A DNA stretch of 36,797 nucleotides from Deltaproteobacteria bacterium. GTDB taxonomy: Bacteria; Desulfobacterota; Dissulfuribacteria; Dissulfuribacterales; QOAL01. Shown piece by piece: positions 18,542 through 27,694 of the stretch. The DNA lies in contig WFZZ01000006.1 in assembly GCA_015489315.1 (NCBI GenBank), positions 1 to 36,797 on the forward strand, given 5' to 3'. The notes below the pieces were generated by a model, which did no database searches, was not told the DNA's origin, and was given only the letters and a program-made list of their open reading frames with translations. Position numbers and translations under genes: made by a program. The first letter of the stretch is position 1. Every line of letters begins with the position of its first letter.

Positions 18542-19661
18542 TATGAAAGGAAATTTTCATGCCCTTATACTTGCAGGTGGAATTGGCGTAAGGCTTTGGC
18601 CCAAAAGCCGGGTATTTCGTCCAAAGCAATTTTTAAGGTTTGATAATGATCTAACCTTTCTCGAAAAGACTGTCAGACGGATAGAGAGAATCTTTAAAAG
18701 GGAAAATATCTGGATACTTTGTAAACCCTATCAACAGGAACAACTGAGGACAATTCTTCCGGAATTTCCAGAGGAAAACATAATCATCGAACCTTCTCCA
18801 AAGGGTACCTGTGCAGCCATTTTATTTGGGAGTCTTTTTATAGATAAGAGCTCTCCAGGGGCAACGGTTTCCGTTTTTCCATCGGATCACCTTATTAGAG
18901 ATGAAAATAGGTTTTACTCAACTTTGCTATCTGGCCAAAAATGGGCAGAGGAAAACATGGCCATTGTCATTTATGGAATAAGACCCCAGAGGGCAGAAAC
19001 ATCTTATGGATATATTGAACTTGGCCCAACCCTTGGAAAGGTGAATGGTTTTTGTTGCATGGAAGTAAGGGGCTTTCATGAAAAGCCTGACAAGAGGACT
19101 GCAAGGGCCTATTTTAAATCAAAAAGATTTCTATGGAATAGCGGGATGCTTTCCTTTTTTGTAAAAAATGTAAGCTCACTGTTGAACTTTGATGATTTTT
19201 CTATATGGAGGCCCCTAATTGAGCTGTCTGAAAGGGCCTTTAAAAATAAGATAGACCTGGATATTGAAAAAGGTTACAGGATGCTTCCTGAGGATCCCTT
19301 TGATACGGCCTTTTTGGAAAAGATATCAGGCTGTAAGATATATTCCTCCAGGCCCCCTTTGGATGTTGTGGTATTTCCCTGTGACTTTGAATGGCACGAT
19401 ATGGGGCTTTGGGAAAGTGTTTACAGGATAAGTACAAAGGACGAGTCAGGTAATGCAATTTCGGGGAAAGCCTTTGCACTTTCCTGTAAAAATAGCCTTT
19501 TGATGTCTGAAGACGGCGTACTGGTTGCAGCAATTGGTCTTAAGGATATGGTGGTGGTTTTTGAAAATGATGCAATTCTTGTATGTCCAAGGGATCAGCT
19601 TGAAAGGATAAAAGAGCTTGTTGAAGGGCTTAGAAAAAAAGGTTTTGAGAAATACACCTAG
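18531..19661 (+). CDS. Mannose-1-phosphate guanylyltransferase
   Basis: ALILAGGIGVRLWPKSRVFRPKQFL, VSVFPSDHLI, ETSYGYIELG, FLWNSGML, EWHDMGLWESV. Confidence 0.92.
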   Translation: MEPNMKGNFHALILAGGIGVRLWPKSRVFRPKQFLRFDNDLTFLEKTVRRIERIFKRENIWILCKPYQQEQLRTILPEFPEENIIIEPSPKGTCAAILFGSLFIDKSSPGATVSVFPSDHLIRDENRFYSTLLSGQKWAEENMAIVIYGIRPQRAETSYGYIELGPTLGKVNGFCCMEVRGFHEKPDKRTARAYFKSKRFLWNSGMLSFFVKNVSSLLNFDDFSIWRPLIELSERAFKNKIDLDIEKGYRMLPEDPFDTAFLEKISGCKIYSSRPPLDVVVFPCDFEWHDMGLWESVYRISTKDESGNAISGKAFALSCKNSLLMSEDGVLVAAIGLKDMVVVFENDAILVCPRDQLERIKELVEGLRKKGFEKYT

Positions 19662-19675
19662 GTTTAAGTAAAGGC

Positions 19676-20221
19676 ATGGAAGGGATAATTGGCTTTGATA
19701 CAACTGTTTTTCCAAGGCTTAATTATAAAGAACCAAATGAGTTTTGGGAGAAAATAGAGGAAATAAAGGCCTTTTTTAGAGAAAACAGAGGGGAGCTTGA
19801 ATCCTGTTTTGTCTCAGCAAAAAAGGTCGAGCATGCCTTTTCGGTTCTTGATCCATTTATAGAATCCTATACCTCAAGGATCTGTCCATATTGCGGCACT
19901 GTTTGCTGTGCTAATAAATTTGGTTTTCCTGAATTTGCCGATGTGGTTGTCTTTTTCGCCCTCGGTCTTGAGGTTCCAAGATATGACCTTTCCGTAAATG
20001 AAGAGGATATCTGCCAGTTCATTGGCGAAAAGGGATGTATGCTTCCAAGACCCCAGAGGCCCTACAGGTGCACGTGGTATTTTTGTGATCCAATACTTAT
20101 ACAGCTTGACCTTGGCCCGGCAAAGACCTATAGAAAATTCATCCATGAACTCCAGAGCCTTTCTGGAGCCAGGGGAGAGCTTTTAAGGAATTTTTATTCT
20201 GTTTGGTCAAAAAAGAGGTGA
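19676..20221 (+). CDS. Cysteine-cluster protein of unknown function (YkgJ-like, weak)
   Basis: ICPYCGTVCCANKFG, CMLPRPQRPYRCTWYFC cysteine motifs; compact gene between neighbours. Confidence 0.65.
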   Translation: MEGIIGFDTTVFPRLNYKEPNEFWEKIEEIKAFFRENRGELESCFVSAKKVEHAFSVLDPFIESYTSRICPYCGTVCCANKFGFPEFADVVVFFALGLEVPRYDLSVNEEDICQFIGEKGCMLPRPQRPYRCTWYFCDPILIQLDLGPAKTYRKFIHELQSLSGARGELLRNFYSVWSKKR

Positions 20222-20228
20222 AGGAGCA

Positions 20229-21272
20229 ATGAGGGTTAATGCCAATCAAATCACTGCGCTTAGAATAATCCTTTTGCCTCTCCCTCTTTTTTTGATATAC
20301 GGCAATACCCTTTGCCGTATAATTGCCCTTGTCATTTTTACCATACTCGGACTTACTGATTATCTGGACGGGGTGATGGCTAGAAGATATGGGGTAACCC
20401 CGTTAGGAAGGCTCCTAGACCCCATAGCAGATAAGATTTTTCTGGCTGTAACCGCTGTGCCCCTAGTGGATTTGGGAATGTTACCTATTTGGATTGTATG
20501 GCTCATCTTTTTTAGGGAATTTCTGATTACAGAGATGCGCCGTTTTATGACTCCAGATAAAAAGGGGCTTAGGGTTACAGAGCTTGCAAAGCTTAAGACC
20601 ACCATTCAGATGATAGGAATGGGGCTCATTCTTTTAAATTCCACCTTTCCTGACAAGCTCATAACCATTTCTTTTTTGTCTGGGCTGTTCCTTGCGACAA
20701 TCTTTCTGGCAGTGGCCATGTGGGCAAAGGGTCAGGAGATTACCCAAAGGGTGAAATCGGCCCTTTTGTTTGAATCAATCGGACTCTTGGCAGCGAGTGT
20801 TCTAGGCGTGGATTCTCTTAATATATTTTATGGCCTGATGATTCTTGGTGTCACCATTCTATCTGGCGGTCAATACTTTTTGGCATGTCTTCCTTCTGTA
20901 AGCAAAAAGGGGTTTGGTGTGTGGATGGATATTATTTATTCTCTTTTGATTCCACTTGTGGTCTTGGGATTATTGCCCTGGGCGCCCAAAAATGCCCATT
21001 TTTTGGCTATCTTGATTCTTGCAATTGAATTTGCAGTTCAGGGGATCGATATGTGGGCGGTGCAAGAGAATAGATTTGATCTTTCAAACCTAAAGAAAAA
21101 GATATTTATTCCAACTCTTTTGATCATTTTTATTTTAATGTTTGTGGCAAGGGTCAACTTTAGTCTTATTGTCGGAACATTTTTTGTGGCTTCTGCCCTT
21201 TTTTCTCTTTCATATCTGATCCTTGATATCTGGAAGCACAGTGAGTTATTTCGAAAAGGGGATTTTTTTTAA
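20229..21272 (+). CDS. pgsA: CDP-diacylglycerol-glycerol-3-phosphate 3-phosphatidyltransferase with hydrophobic C-terminal extension
   Basis: CDP-alcohol phosphatidyltransferase motif DYLDGVMARRYGVTPLGRLLDPIADK; about 150 extra residues with several TM segments. Confidence 0.9.
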   Translation: MRVNANQITALRIILLPLPLFLIYGNTLCRIIALVIFTILGLTDYLDGVMARRYGVTPLGRLLDPIADKIFLAVTAVPLVDLGMLPIWIVWLIFFREFLITEMRRFMTPDKKGLRVTELAKLKTTIQMIGMGLILLNSTFPDKLITISFLSGLFLATIFLAVAMWAKGQEITQRVKSALLFESIGLLAASVLGVDSLNIFYGLMILGVTILSGGQYFLACLPSVSKKGFGVWMDIIYSLLIPLVVLGLLPWAPKNAHFLAILILAIEFAVQGIDMWAVQENRFDLSNLKKKIFIPTLLIIFILMFVARVNFSLIVGTFFVASALFSLSYLILDIWKHSELFRKGDFF

Positions 21273-21319
21273 CATTTATCATATTGCCTGTTTTTATTGA
21301 AAAAGTTATAACTTCAAAC

Positions 21320-22423
21320 ATGTACATTGATAGAGGGAGCCAAGTCAAAAATACCAAAGGGCTTAGTGTAAGGCAGGAACTTGAGCTAAGGGAAGAGCAG
21401 ATGTTAAGCCCTCATGCCTGTCTCAGCAAGAATAGCAGGGGCAGAAGATTCAAGACAACTCCCTGTTTTATCCGTACATCATTTCAAAGAGACAGAGACA
21501 GGATAGTATATTCAAAGGCCTTTAGAAGGCTTAAGCACAAGACCCAGGTCTTTTTGTCCCCTATGGGAGACCACTATAGAACAAGGCTTACACATACTCT
21601 AGAAGTCTCTGAAATAGCAAGGACAATATCAAGGGCCCTTCGCCTCAACGAAGATCTCACAGAAGCCATAGCCCTTGGCCATGATCTAGGGCATACGCCC
21701 TTTGGACATGCAGGAGAGACAGTTCTTAATGAGATTGTGCCAGGGGGTTTTAGCCACTGCAGACAAAGCCTCAGGGTGGTAGATTGTTTGGAAAATGGGG
21801 GAAGGGGACTCAATCTCACCTATGAAGTAAGAGACGGAATATTAAAGCATTCAAAGGGCTTTGGAAACATTATCCCTAAAGAGCCAGGTGAGTTTGCCCA
21901 GACTGTAGAAGGTAGAGTTGTTAGGATCGCCGATGTAATCGCCTATTTAAGTCATGACCTTGATGATGCCATAAGAAGCGGGGTTATTAAGGAGTCTTTT
22001 GTGCCAGAGGAAGTGACAAAGGTCTTGGGTGATACCCACAGCAGCCGTATTTCATCTATGATAAAAGACATCATAGCAAGTACAAAGATAACAGATGAAG
22101 GTATAGAGCTTGATATTAGCCCTATAATGCTAAAAACCATGCTGGATCTCCGTGCCTTTTTGTATGATAATGTCTATAGGGCTCCTCAGGTACATAACGA
22201 ATTTGAAAAGGCAAGAAAGATACTTTTTGAACTTTATGAATATTTTTTAAAGAATAAGGATGCCTTTTTTAGAGAGAGGAAAAGGCTTTTTGAGGAGGAG
22301 CAGGTTATAAAGGACGAAAGAACTCCCTATGAAAGACATGTCTGTGATTTTATAGCAGGAATGACAGATAGATATGCTCAAAACCTCTATAATAAGATAT
22401 TTATGCCATCTTCTGTGGTCTGA
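21320..22423 (+). CDS. dgt: dGTP triphosphohydrolase-like HD-domain protein
   Basis: SFQRDRDRIVYSKAFRRLKHKTQVF, RLTHTLEVSEIARTI, ALGHDLGHTPFGHAGE. ORF listed from TTG 21284; ATG at 21320 is preferred. Confidence 0.93.
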   Translation: MYIDRGSQVKNTKGLSVRQELELREEQMLSPHACLSKNSRGRRFKTTPCFIRTSFQRDRDRIVYSKAFRRLKHKTQVFLSPMGDHYRTRLTHTLEVSEIARTISRALRLNEDLTEAIALGHDLGHTPFGHAGETVLNEIVPGGFSHCRQSLRVVDCLENGGRGLNLTYEVRDGILKHSKGFGNIIPKEPGEFAQTVEGRVVRIADVIAYLSHDLDDAIRSGVIKESFVPEEVTKVLGDTHSSRISSMIKDIIASTKITDEGIELDISPIMLKTMLDLRAFLYDNVYRAPQVHNEFEKARKILFELYEYFLKNKDAFFRERKRLFEEEQVIKDERTPYERHVCDFIAGMTDRYAQNLYNKIFMPSSVV

Positions 22424-24594
22424 TGAGATACCCTTTGCCTTTCATTAAAAGACCATTTATCTTTTACTTTTTGTTCCTTTACATTTTTCTTTTTATATCC
22501 GTTGTCTTTGCAGCAAGTAATAGTCAAATAAAAAAAGAGCCTTGGTCCATAAGGGCCCGCGAGCTCGTTTTTTATCACAATTCAAGGGTTGTGGTGGCAA
22601 GGGGTGATGTTGAAGTCATCAAGGGTAAGCTTCGCTGTTTTGCCCAAAAGATAATTTATGACTCGCAAAAGAAAAGGATTTATGCCAGTGGAAATGTTGT
22701 AATACACATGGGTGAGGATGTACTAAAGGGCAAAAGGGGTAGGCTTGATCTTATAACATCAACAGGTGAAGTAGAAGGTGGTATTTTATATCTAAAGCGT
22801 AACAACATACATCTTACTGCCAAAAAAATGGAAAAGATTGGGCCAGAGGAATATTATGCGGAAGATGCCACTGTCAGTACATGCCCATTTCCAGATCAGG
22901 ACTGGAGATTTAGATGCAAAAAACTAAAACTTACTGTAAATGGTGAAGCCGAGGCAAAGCATTCCTTTTTTGAAGTAAAAAATATCCCTATCTTTTACAC
23001 GCCCTGGCTTTTTGTCCCTATAAATAGATACAGAAAGACAGGTTTTTTAATACCCGAGTACACCTCGTCAAAAAGAAACGGGATAGGTGTAAATATCCCT
23101 TTTTTCCTCGCATTAAATGACAGCATGGACCTCACTTTTTATCAGCACCCTATGTCAAGCAGAGGCTGGATGCAGGGGATCGAATACAGGCATGTATTTT
23201 CAAATACTGATAAAATGATCCTTAGATATAACTTCCTTTATGATACCAAGGATGACAATGATTTTAATGGAGACGGTCATACTAGGGGCAATAAATTCAG
23301 GTGGTGGCTCAGAGGTAAAGTGAATCAGTCCCTTCCCTTTGGCTTTAATGCAAAGCTGGATCTGGATCTTATGAGCGATATGGATTACCTGCAAGAATTT
23401 GATTCAGGTCTTATGGGTTTTTCAAGGAGCGATGAAGAGTTCAGAAAGGTCTTCAACAGAAATCTTGCCGAAGAGACAGATAATATAAGGCCTACAATTG
23501 CACAGATTACTAAGGAGACCACTAATTCCTTTTTTGGTCTTCATGGGCGTTATAATGACAACCATTTTTTTGGAGAAAGGGGATTTACGGTCCAGACCTT
23601 GCCAAGTGTTTTTTGGCATGTGTTTAAAAAAAGGCTTTGGAAATCAGTATATTATTCCTTTGATTTTGATTACACAGATTATTATCGTGAGCAGGGAACA
23701 AAGGAGCACAGGCTAAAATTCACCCCTGGGCTTTCTATTCCTTTGGACCTTTTCAACTGGGGGGACTTGGTTCTTGAGGCAAAGGCTGATGATACGGTCT
23801 ATGTGGCCTACGGGGAAGAGGTCAATGAAAAGAAATACAACAATACAGCCAATAAATTTAGATACATACTTAAGGCAGATTTAAGCAAGACCTTTTCCAG
23901 AAATTTTAATAGCACCACTTCCACTTGGCGACATTATATTACTCCAAGGGTAAGATATGAATACAGCCCCCATAGAAATACAGACAATATTCCTAGTATT
24001 GATATCTATGACAATTATGATGAGAAAAATAAAGTTGTTTTTTCACTTCTGTCTTTTGTTAGCAGAAAGTGGCAAAGGACAAATGGTGCCTATTCTTACA
24101 GGGATGTTTTTAGGATAAAGGTGGAAGAGGCCTATAATTTTCATAAAGAGCCCACCTTCTTATCAGCCAAATTTTCCGAGCCTAAAAGCCTTTCTGATCT
24201 CTATGCTGAAATGGATTTTTCACCATTTCAAAACTTTTGGTTGAGGTATGATTCAACCTATAATTTTTATGGAGATGGTTTTAGAACCCACAATGTCTGG
24301 TGGAGGTATACAGGATATCTAGGAAGCACGGTTGATCTTTATTATAGGTATCATAAGCTCGTAGATATCAATGAATTGAATTTTGACCTAAATGCAATAC
24401 TTACTAGGTCATGGTCTTTTAAGTTCCATATAAAGCAGGATTTTAAAAACAACAAACAGATTGAATCTCGTTATGCACTTCGTTATACCTCAAGCTGTTG
24501 GGCATTGGAGGGGAAGTTAAAGACAGATTCTGATGACACCTCTTTTTTGATAAATCTTGAGCTTCTTGGAATAGGCGGCTGGTCTGGAGAGTAG
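22423..24594 (+). CDS. lptD: LPS-assembly protein LptD
   Basis: Signal sequence, OstA-like N-domain (ARELVFYHNSRVVVARGDVEVIKGK), CPFPDQDWRFRC, FYTPWLFVPINRYRKTGFLIPEY, C-terminal beta barrel. Confidence 0.93.
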   Translation: MRYPLPFIKRPFIFYFLFLYIFLFISVVFAASNSQIKKEPWSIRARELVFYHNSRVVVARGDVEVIKGKLRCFAQKIIYDSQKKRIYASGNVVIHMGEDVLKGKRGRLDLITSTGEVEGGILYLKRNNIHLTAKKMEKIGPEEYYAEDATVSTCPFPDQDWRFRCKKLKLTVNGEAEAKHSFFEVKNIPIFYTPWLFVPINRYRKTGFLIPEYTSSKRNGIGVNIPFFLALNDSMDLTFYQHPMSSRGWMQGIEYRHVFSNTDKMILRYNFLYDTKDDNDFNGDGHTRGNKFRWWLRGKVNQSLPFGFNAKLDLDLMSDMDYLQEFDSGLMGFSRSDEEFRKVFNRNLAEETDNIRPTIAQITKETTNSFFGLHGRYNDNHFFGERGFTVQTLPSVFWHVFKKRLWKSVYYSFDFDYTDYYREQGTKEHRLKFTPGLSIPLDLFNWGDLVLEAKADDTVYVAYGEEVNEKKYNNTANKFRYILKADLSKTFSRNFNSTTSTWRHYITPRVRYEYSPHRNTDNIPSIDIYDNYDEKNKVVFSLLSFVSRKWQRTNGAYSYRDVFRIKVEEAYNFHKEPTFLSAKFSEPKSLSDLYAEMDFSPFQNFWLRYDSTYNFYGDGFRTHNVWWRYTGYLGSTVDLYYRYHKLVDINELNFDLNAILTRSWSFKFHIKQDFKNNKQIESRYALRYTSSCWALEGKLKTDSDDTSFLINLELLGIGGWSGE

Positions 24595-24598
24595 GGCG

Positions 24599-26287
24599 AT
24601 GCCCCAAAAAGAAAGGCAAAAAAGATCCTTAAAAGACTGGACGCCAGAAATTATCCTCCTTTTGGCTGCAAGTATTCTCCTCTTTTTTAATCTTGGGGAA
24701 AGGGCCCTTTGGGGGTCAGAAGGAAGATGGGCAGAAGTTGTCCGCCAGATGCTTCTTACTGGGGACTTTTTTCATCCAAGGATTAATGGGGAACCCTATT
24801 TTGACAAACCCCTTTTTACCTACTGGGCCATTGCCATCTTTGTTCCTATCTTTGGAAAGCTAAACGAATTTGTTGTAAGATTGCCAAGTGCACTTTCTGG
24901 AATAGTTACCCTGTCTTCCACTTACCTTTTAGGGAAAAGACTTATTGGAAGAAAAGCTGCCCTTATGGCATCTTGGCTTCTTTTGACCTCGTGGGGCTTT
25001 ATCTTCTGGGCAAGGACGGCTGCAGCAGATATGGAAAATCTTGCATTTATCATGCTGGCCTCCTTGTGGTTTGTGATTCGAAGGGAAAAAAGGGATCTTT
25101 TCTCATATCTCGTCTTTTATGGGATTTGTGCAGTAGGTGCTCAGTTTAAGGGGCTAACAGCAATTGCAGTTCCAGTCCTTGTTGCAACAATCTTTATCTT
25201 CATAAGAGGAGAAATTAAAAGGCATATTAATGTATCACACCTTTTTTCCATTATATTTGGTGCAGCGTTCTATTTACTTCCATTTATCTATGCGCAAATG
25301 ACGAGTGAAGGCTATGCGGAGCAGGGTCTTTACCTTGTTTTCAGGGAAAATCTTTTGCGCTTTTTTAATGCCTTTGACCACAGGGAGCCTTTTTATTGCT
25401 ATTTTTATTATGTGCCCATCCTTTTAATGCCCTGGATATTCTTTCTCGTAGGAACGTTAATAGATGGATTCAAAAATCTAAAAACATTGGAAAAAAATCA
25501 CAGGTGGCTCTTTTTGTCTTCTGTTGGGATATTTCTTCTTTTCACCATATCTAGTTCAAGAAGGAGTTATTACATTCTTCCAATTTTGCCCTTTTTGACC
25601 CTGTCCATTTCCTCCTTTCTTGTTTCTTCAAGTTCAAAATTGAGGAATTTTTTTATTGATATTGAGGCCCTGCTTATTTTTTTTATTGGTTTAATAGAGC
25701 TATTGAGTGTAATTATCTGGCCAATAATAGAAAAGAGGTTTCTTTTTTATGCGCCCTTTTCCTTTAAGGTATCAACGGCATTAATTGGATTTTTTGCAAT
25801 ATTTCCCTTTCAAGTCCCTCAAAGGTATCCTTTTTTCAAAAAAGAGGAAAAACGTTCACTTGCTCCCCTTATACTTTCAACCTTTATCCTTTTTTCTGGC
25901 TTTTTTTGTGTCCAACAGGTGCAGCTTGAGATCTTTAGGTCAACTAAAAGGATATTAGAACAGGTGAAACCCATTGTCCAAGGGTTGCCTGAGGATGCAG
26001 TTGCCCTCTCAAAAAATATGGCCTCGGTGGCCTTTTATCTTAACAGGCCGAAGCCGCTGGTAAATCTTGAGAGGCCATTAAATCAGGAACGATTTTTTAA
26101 CAGGAAAGGGGAAAAGGTACTGATCACTCGTAAAAAGGACATGAGGCGTTTTAAAAAATATATCTCCAGTTGTTCAATGGAGTTAATAATATCTGCCCCT
26201 GAATACTCCTGGAGCCATAGAAATGATAAGGAATTGGCTGTCTATAAAATTAATGGTCCATGTATAAAGAAAGGTAAGGACATTTGA
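24599..26287 (+). CDS. Glycosyltransferase family 39 (ArnT/PMT-like) membrane protein
   Basis: WGSEGRWAEVVRQMLLTGDFFHPRINGEPYFDKPLFTYW motif, multiple TM segments. Confidence 0.9.
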   Translation: MPQKERQKRSLKDWTPEIILLLAASILLFFNLGERALWGSEGRWAEVVRQMLLTGDFFHPRINGEPYFDKPLFTYWAIAIFVPIFGKLNEFVVRLPSALSGIVTLSSTYLLGKRLIGRKAALMASWLLLTSWGFIFWARTAAADMENLAFIMLASLWFVIRREKRDLFSYLVFYGICAVGAQFKGLTAIAVPVLVATIFIFIRGEIKRHINVSHLFSIIFGAAFYLLPFIYAQMTSEGYAEQGLYLVFRENLLRFFNAFDHREPFYCYFYYVPILLMPWIFFLVGTLIDGFKNLKTLEKNHRWLFLSSVGIFLLFTISSSRRSYYILPILPFLTLSISSFLVSSSSKLRNFFIDIEALLIFFIGLIELLSVIIWPIIEKRFLFYAPFSFKVSTALIGFFAIFPFQVPQRYPFFKKEEKRSLAPLILSTFILFSGFFCVQQVQLEIFRSTKRILEQVKPIVQGLPEDAVALSKNMASVAFYLNRPKPLVNLERPLNQERFFNRKGEKVLITRKKDMRRFKKYISSCSMELIISAPEYSWSHRNDKELAVYKINGPCIKKGKDI

Positions 26288-26365
26288 TATACGAATTTTC
26301 AAGTTGAATTTTAGATAGCCTCTGATAAACTGCCATCCAAATTAAAAAGGCCCTTTGGAGGTGTT

Positions 26366-26956
26366 ATGCATATTAGGAAGTTATATCTTTATCTAATCTT
26401 TTTCATGTCATTTGTCCCTTTTTTACTTTCTTCTTGTTCTCAAAAGGCCCAGACTACCACTGAGGCAGGAGGTGAAATTCCACTTGAGCAGGTGGGCCAG
26501 GCTCAAGGCCAGGGACAGGGCATCCATGGCCAGGGTCAAGGTGAAATCAAAGAAGGTGTTATAAATGAAGAAGGAATAAGGGTGCCAGGTGAAGGCAGCA
26601 ATATAATGGAGGGCAGGACAAGTGCGCCTTTTCAGCCAATCTATTTTGACTTTGATAGTTATGTGATTCGTCCTGATATGATGGAGAGAATGGAATATAA
26701 TGCAAGGGTAATGCAGGAGCATCCCGATATTAAGGTGGAAATTCAGGGAAATTGTGATGAGCGAGGCACCAACGAATACAATTTGGCCCTCGGAGAAAAA
26801 AGGGCTAAGGCCGCAAGAGACTATTTGATCAACATGGGTATAAGTCCTGATAGAATTTCTATTGTAAGTCTTGGTGAAGAAAAACCCCTTGATCCAGGTC
26901 ATAATGAAGAGGCCTGGGCGAAAAATAGAAGAGACGACTTTGTAATTTATCGTTAA
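26366..26956 (+). CDS. pal: Peptidoglycan-associated lipoprotein Pal (OmpA family)
   Basis: Lipobox LLSSC, IYFDFDSYVIRPD, IQGNCDERGTNEYNLALGEKRAKAARDYL. Confidence 0.95.
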   Translation: MHIRKLYLYLIFFMSFVPFLLSSCSQKAQTTTEAGGEIPLEQVGQAQGQGQGIHGQGQGEIKEGVINEEGIRVPGEGSNIMEGRTSAPFQPIYFDFDSYVIRPDMMERMEYNARVMQEHPDIKVEIQGNCDERGTNEYNLALGEKRAKAARDYLINMGISPDRISIVSLGEEKPLDPGHNEEAWAKNRRDDFVIYR

Positions 26957-27028
26957 AATAAAGTATAGAATGAGTCTCTTTTATTTTTGATAAAAATTCA
27001 TCAAAATCTTCACGCCAATAAAGTTTTC

Positions 27029-27042
27029 TTGATGATTATCAA
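27029..27042. promoter_or_regulatory. FNR-box-like palindrome upstream of ompH/skp
   Basis: TTGAT-GATT-ATCAA perfect match to the FNR-type palindrome (flanked C...G), about 90 nt upstream of ATG 27131. Confidence 0.5.
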
Positions 27043-27130
27043 GGTTAAAAGGATGTACTAGTAAATAAATATTGATTTTTAACTATTTGAATCACAATAA
27101 ATTTTAACCCTGAGTGGAGGATTTTTAATT

Positions 27131-27667
27131 ATGAAAGATTTTTTTAGTCCTGGAGTCGTTTTTTCTATTTTCATATTAATAGCCATGATTCTAACCTTTT
27201 CGTCAACATCCTTTGGGCAGGAGGTAAAGATTGCAGTAATTGATATGCAAAAGGTAGTCAGGAGTTCGAAGGCAGGTAAAAAGGCCATGAAGGAGCTTAA
27301 TAAGAAATTTGAGGCATTGAAAAAGAAGCTTCAGGCAAAGCAAAGAGAAATCAAGGCATTCAAGGTTGACCTTGAGAAAAAGGCCCCTCTTATGAGTGAA
27401 GAGGCAAGGGCTGAGAAGGAAAGACAATACAAAAAGATGTTGAGGGATTTTCAGGATCAAAGTGATGATGCCCAGTATGAGATGAGAAATGCCGAGGCAA
27501 AGAGGATGCAGCCCATTCTAAAGAAACTTGAAAAGGTTGTAAATAAACTAGGAAAAGACAAGGGCTATACTTTGATATTGGAAAAAAATATGCCTGGTCT
27601 CTATTACATATCTCCAAAGGTGGATATCACGGAAAAGGTCATAAAGATATTCGATAGCCAAAGTTAA
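27131..27667 (+). CDS. OmpH/Skp family periplasmic chaperone
   Basis: Signal peptide, KIAVIDMQKVVRSSKAGKKAMKEL, Lys/Glu-rich coiled coil, C-term GLYYISPKVDITEKVIKIFD. Confidence 0.9.
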   Translation: MKDFFSPGVVFSIFILIAMILTFSSTSFGQEVKIAVIDMQKVVRSSKAGKKAMKELNKKFEALKKKLQAKQREIKAFKVDLEKKAPLMSEEARAEKERQYKKMLRDFQDQSDDAQYEMRNAEAKRMQPILKKLEKVVNKLGKDKGYTLILEKNMPGLYYISPKVDITEKVIKIFDSQS

Positions 27668-27694
27668 GAAAGGTTTGAGATTAGGGGTAGGGAA

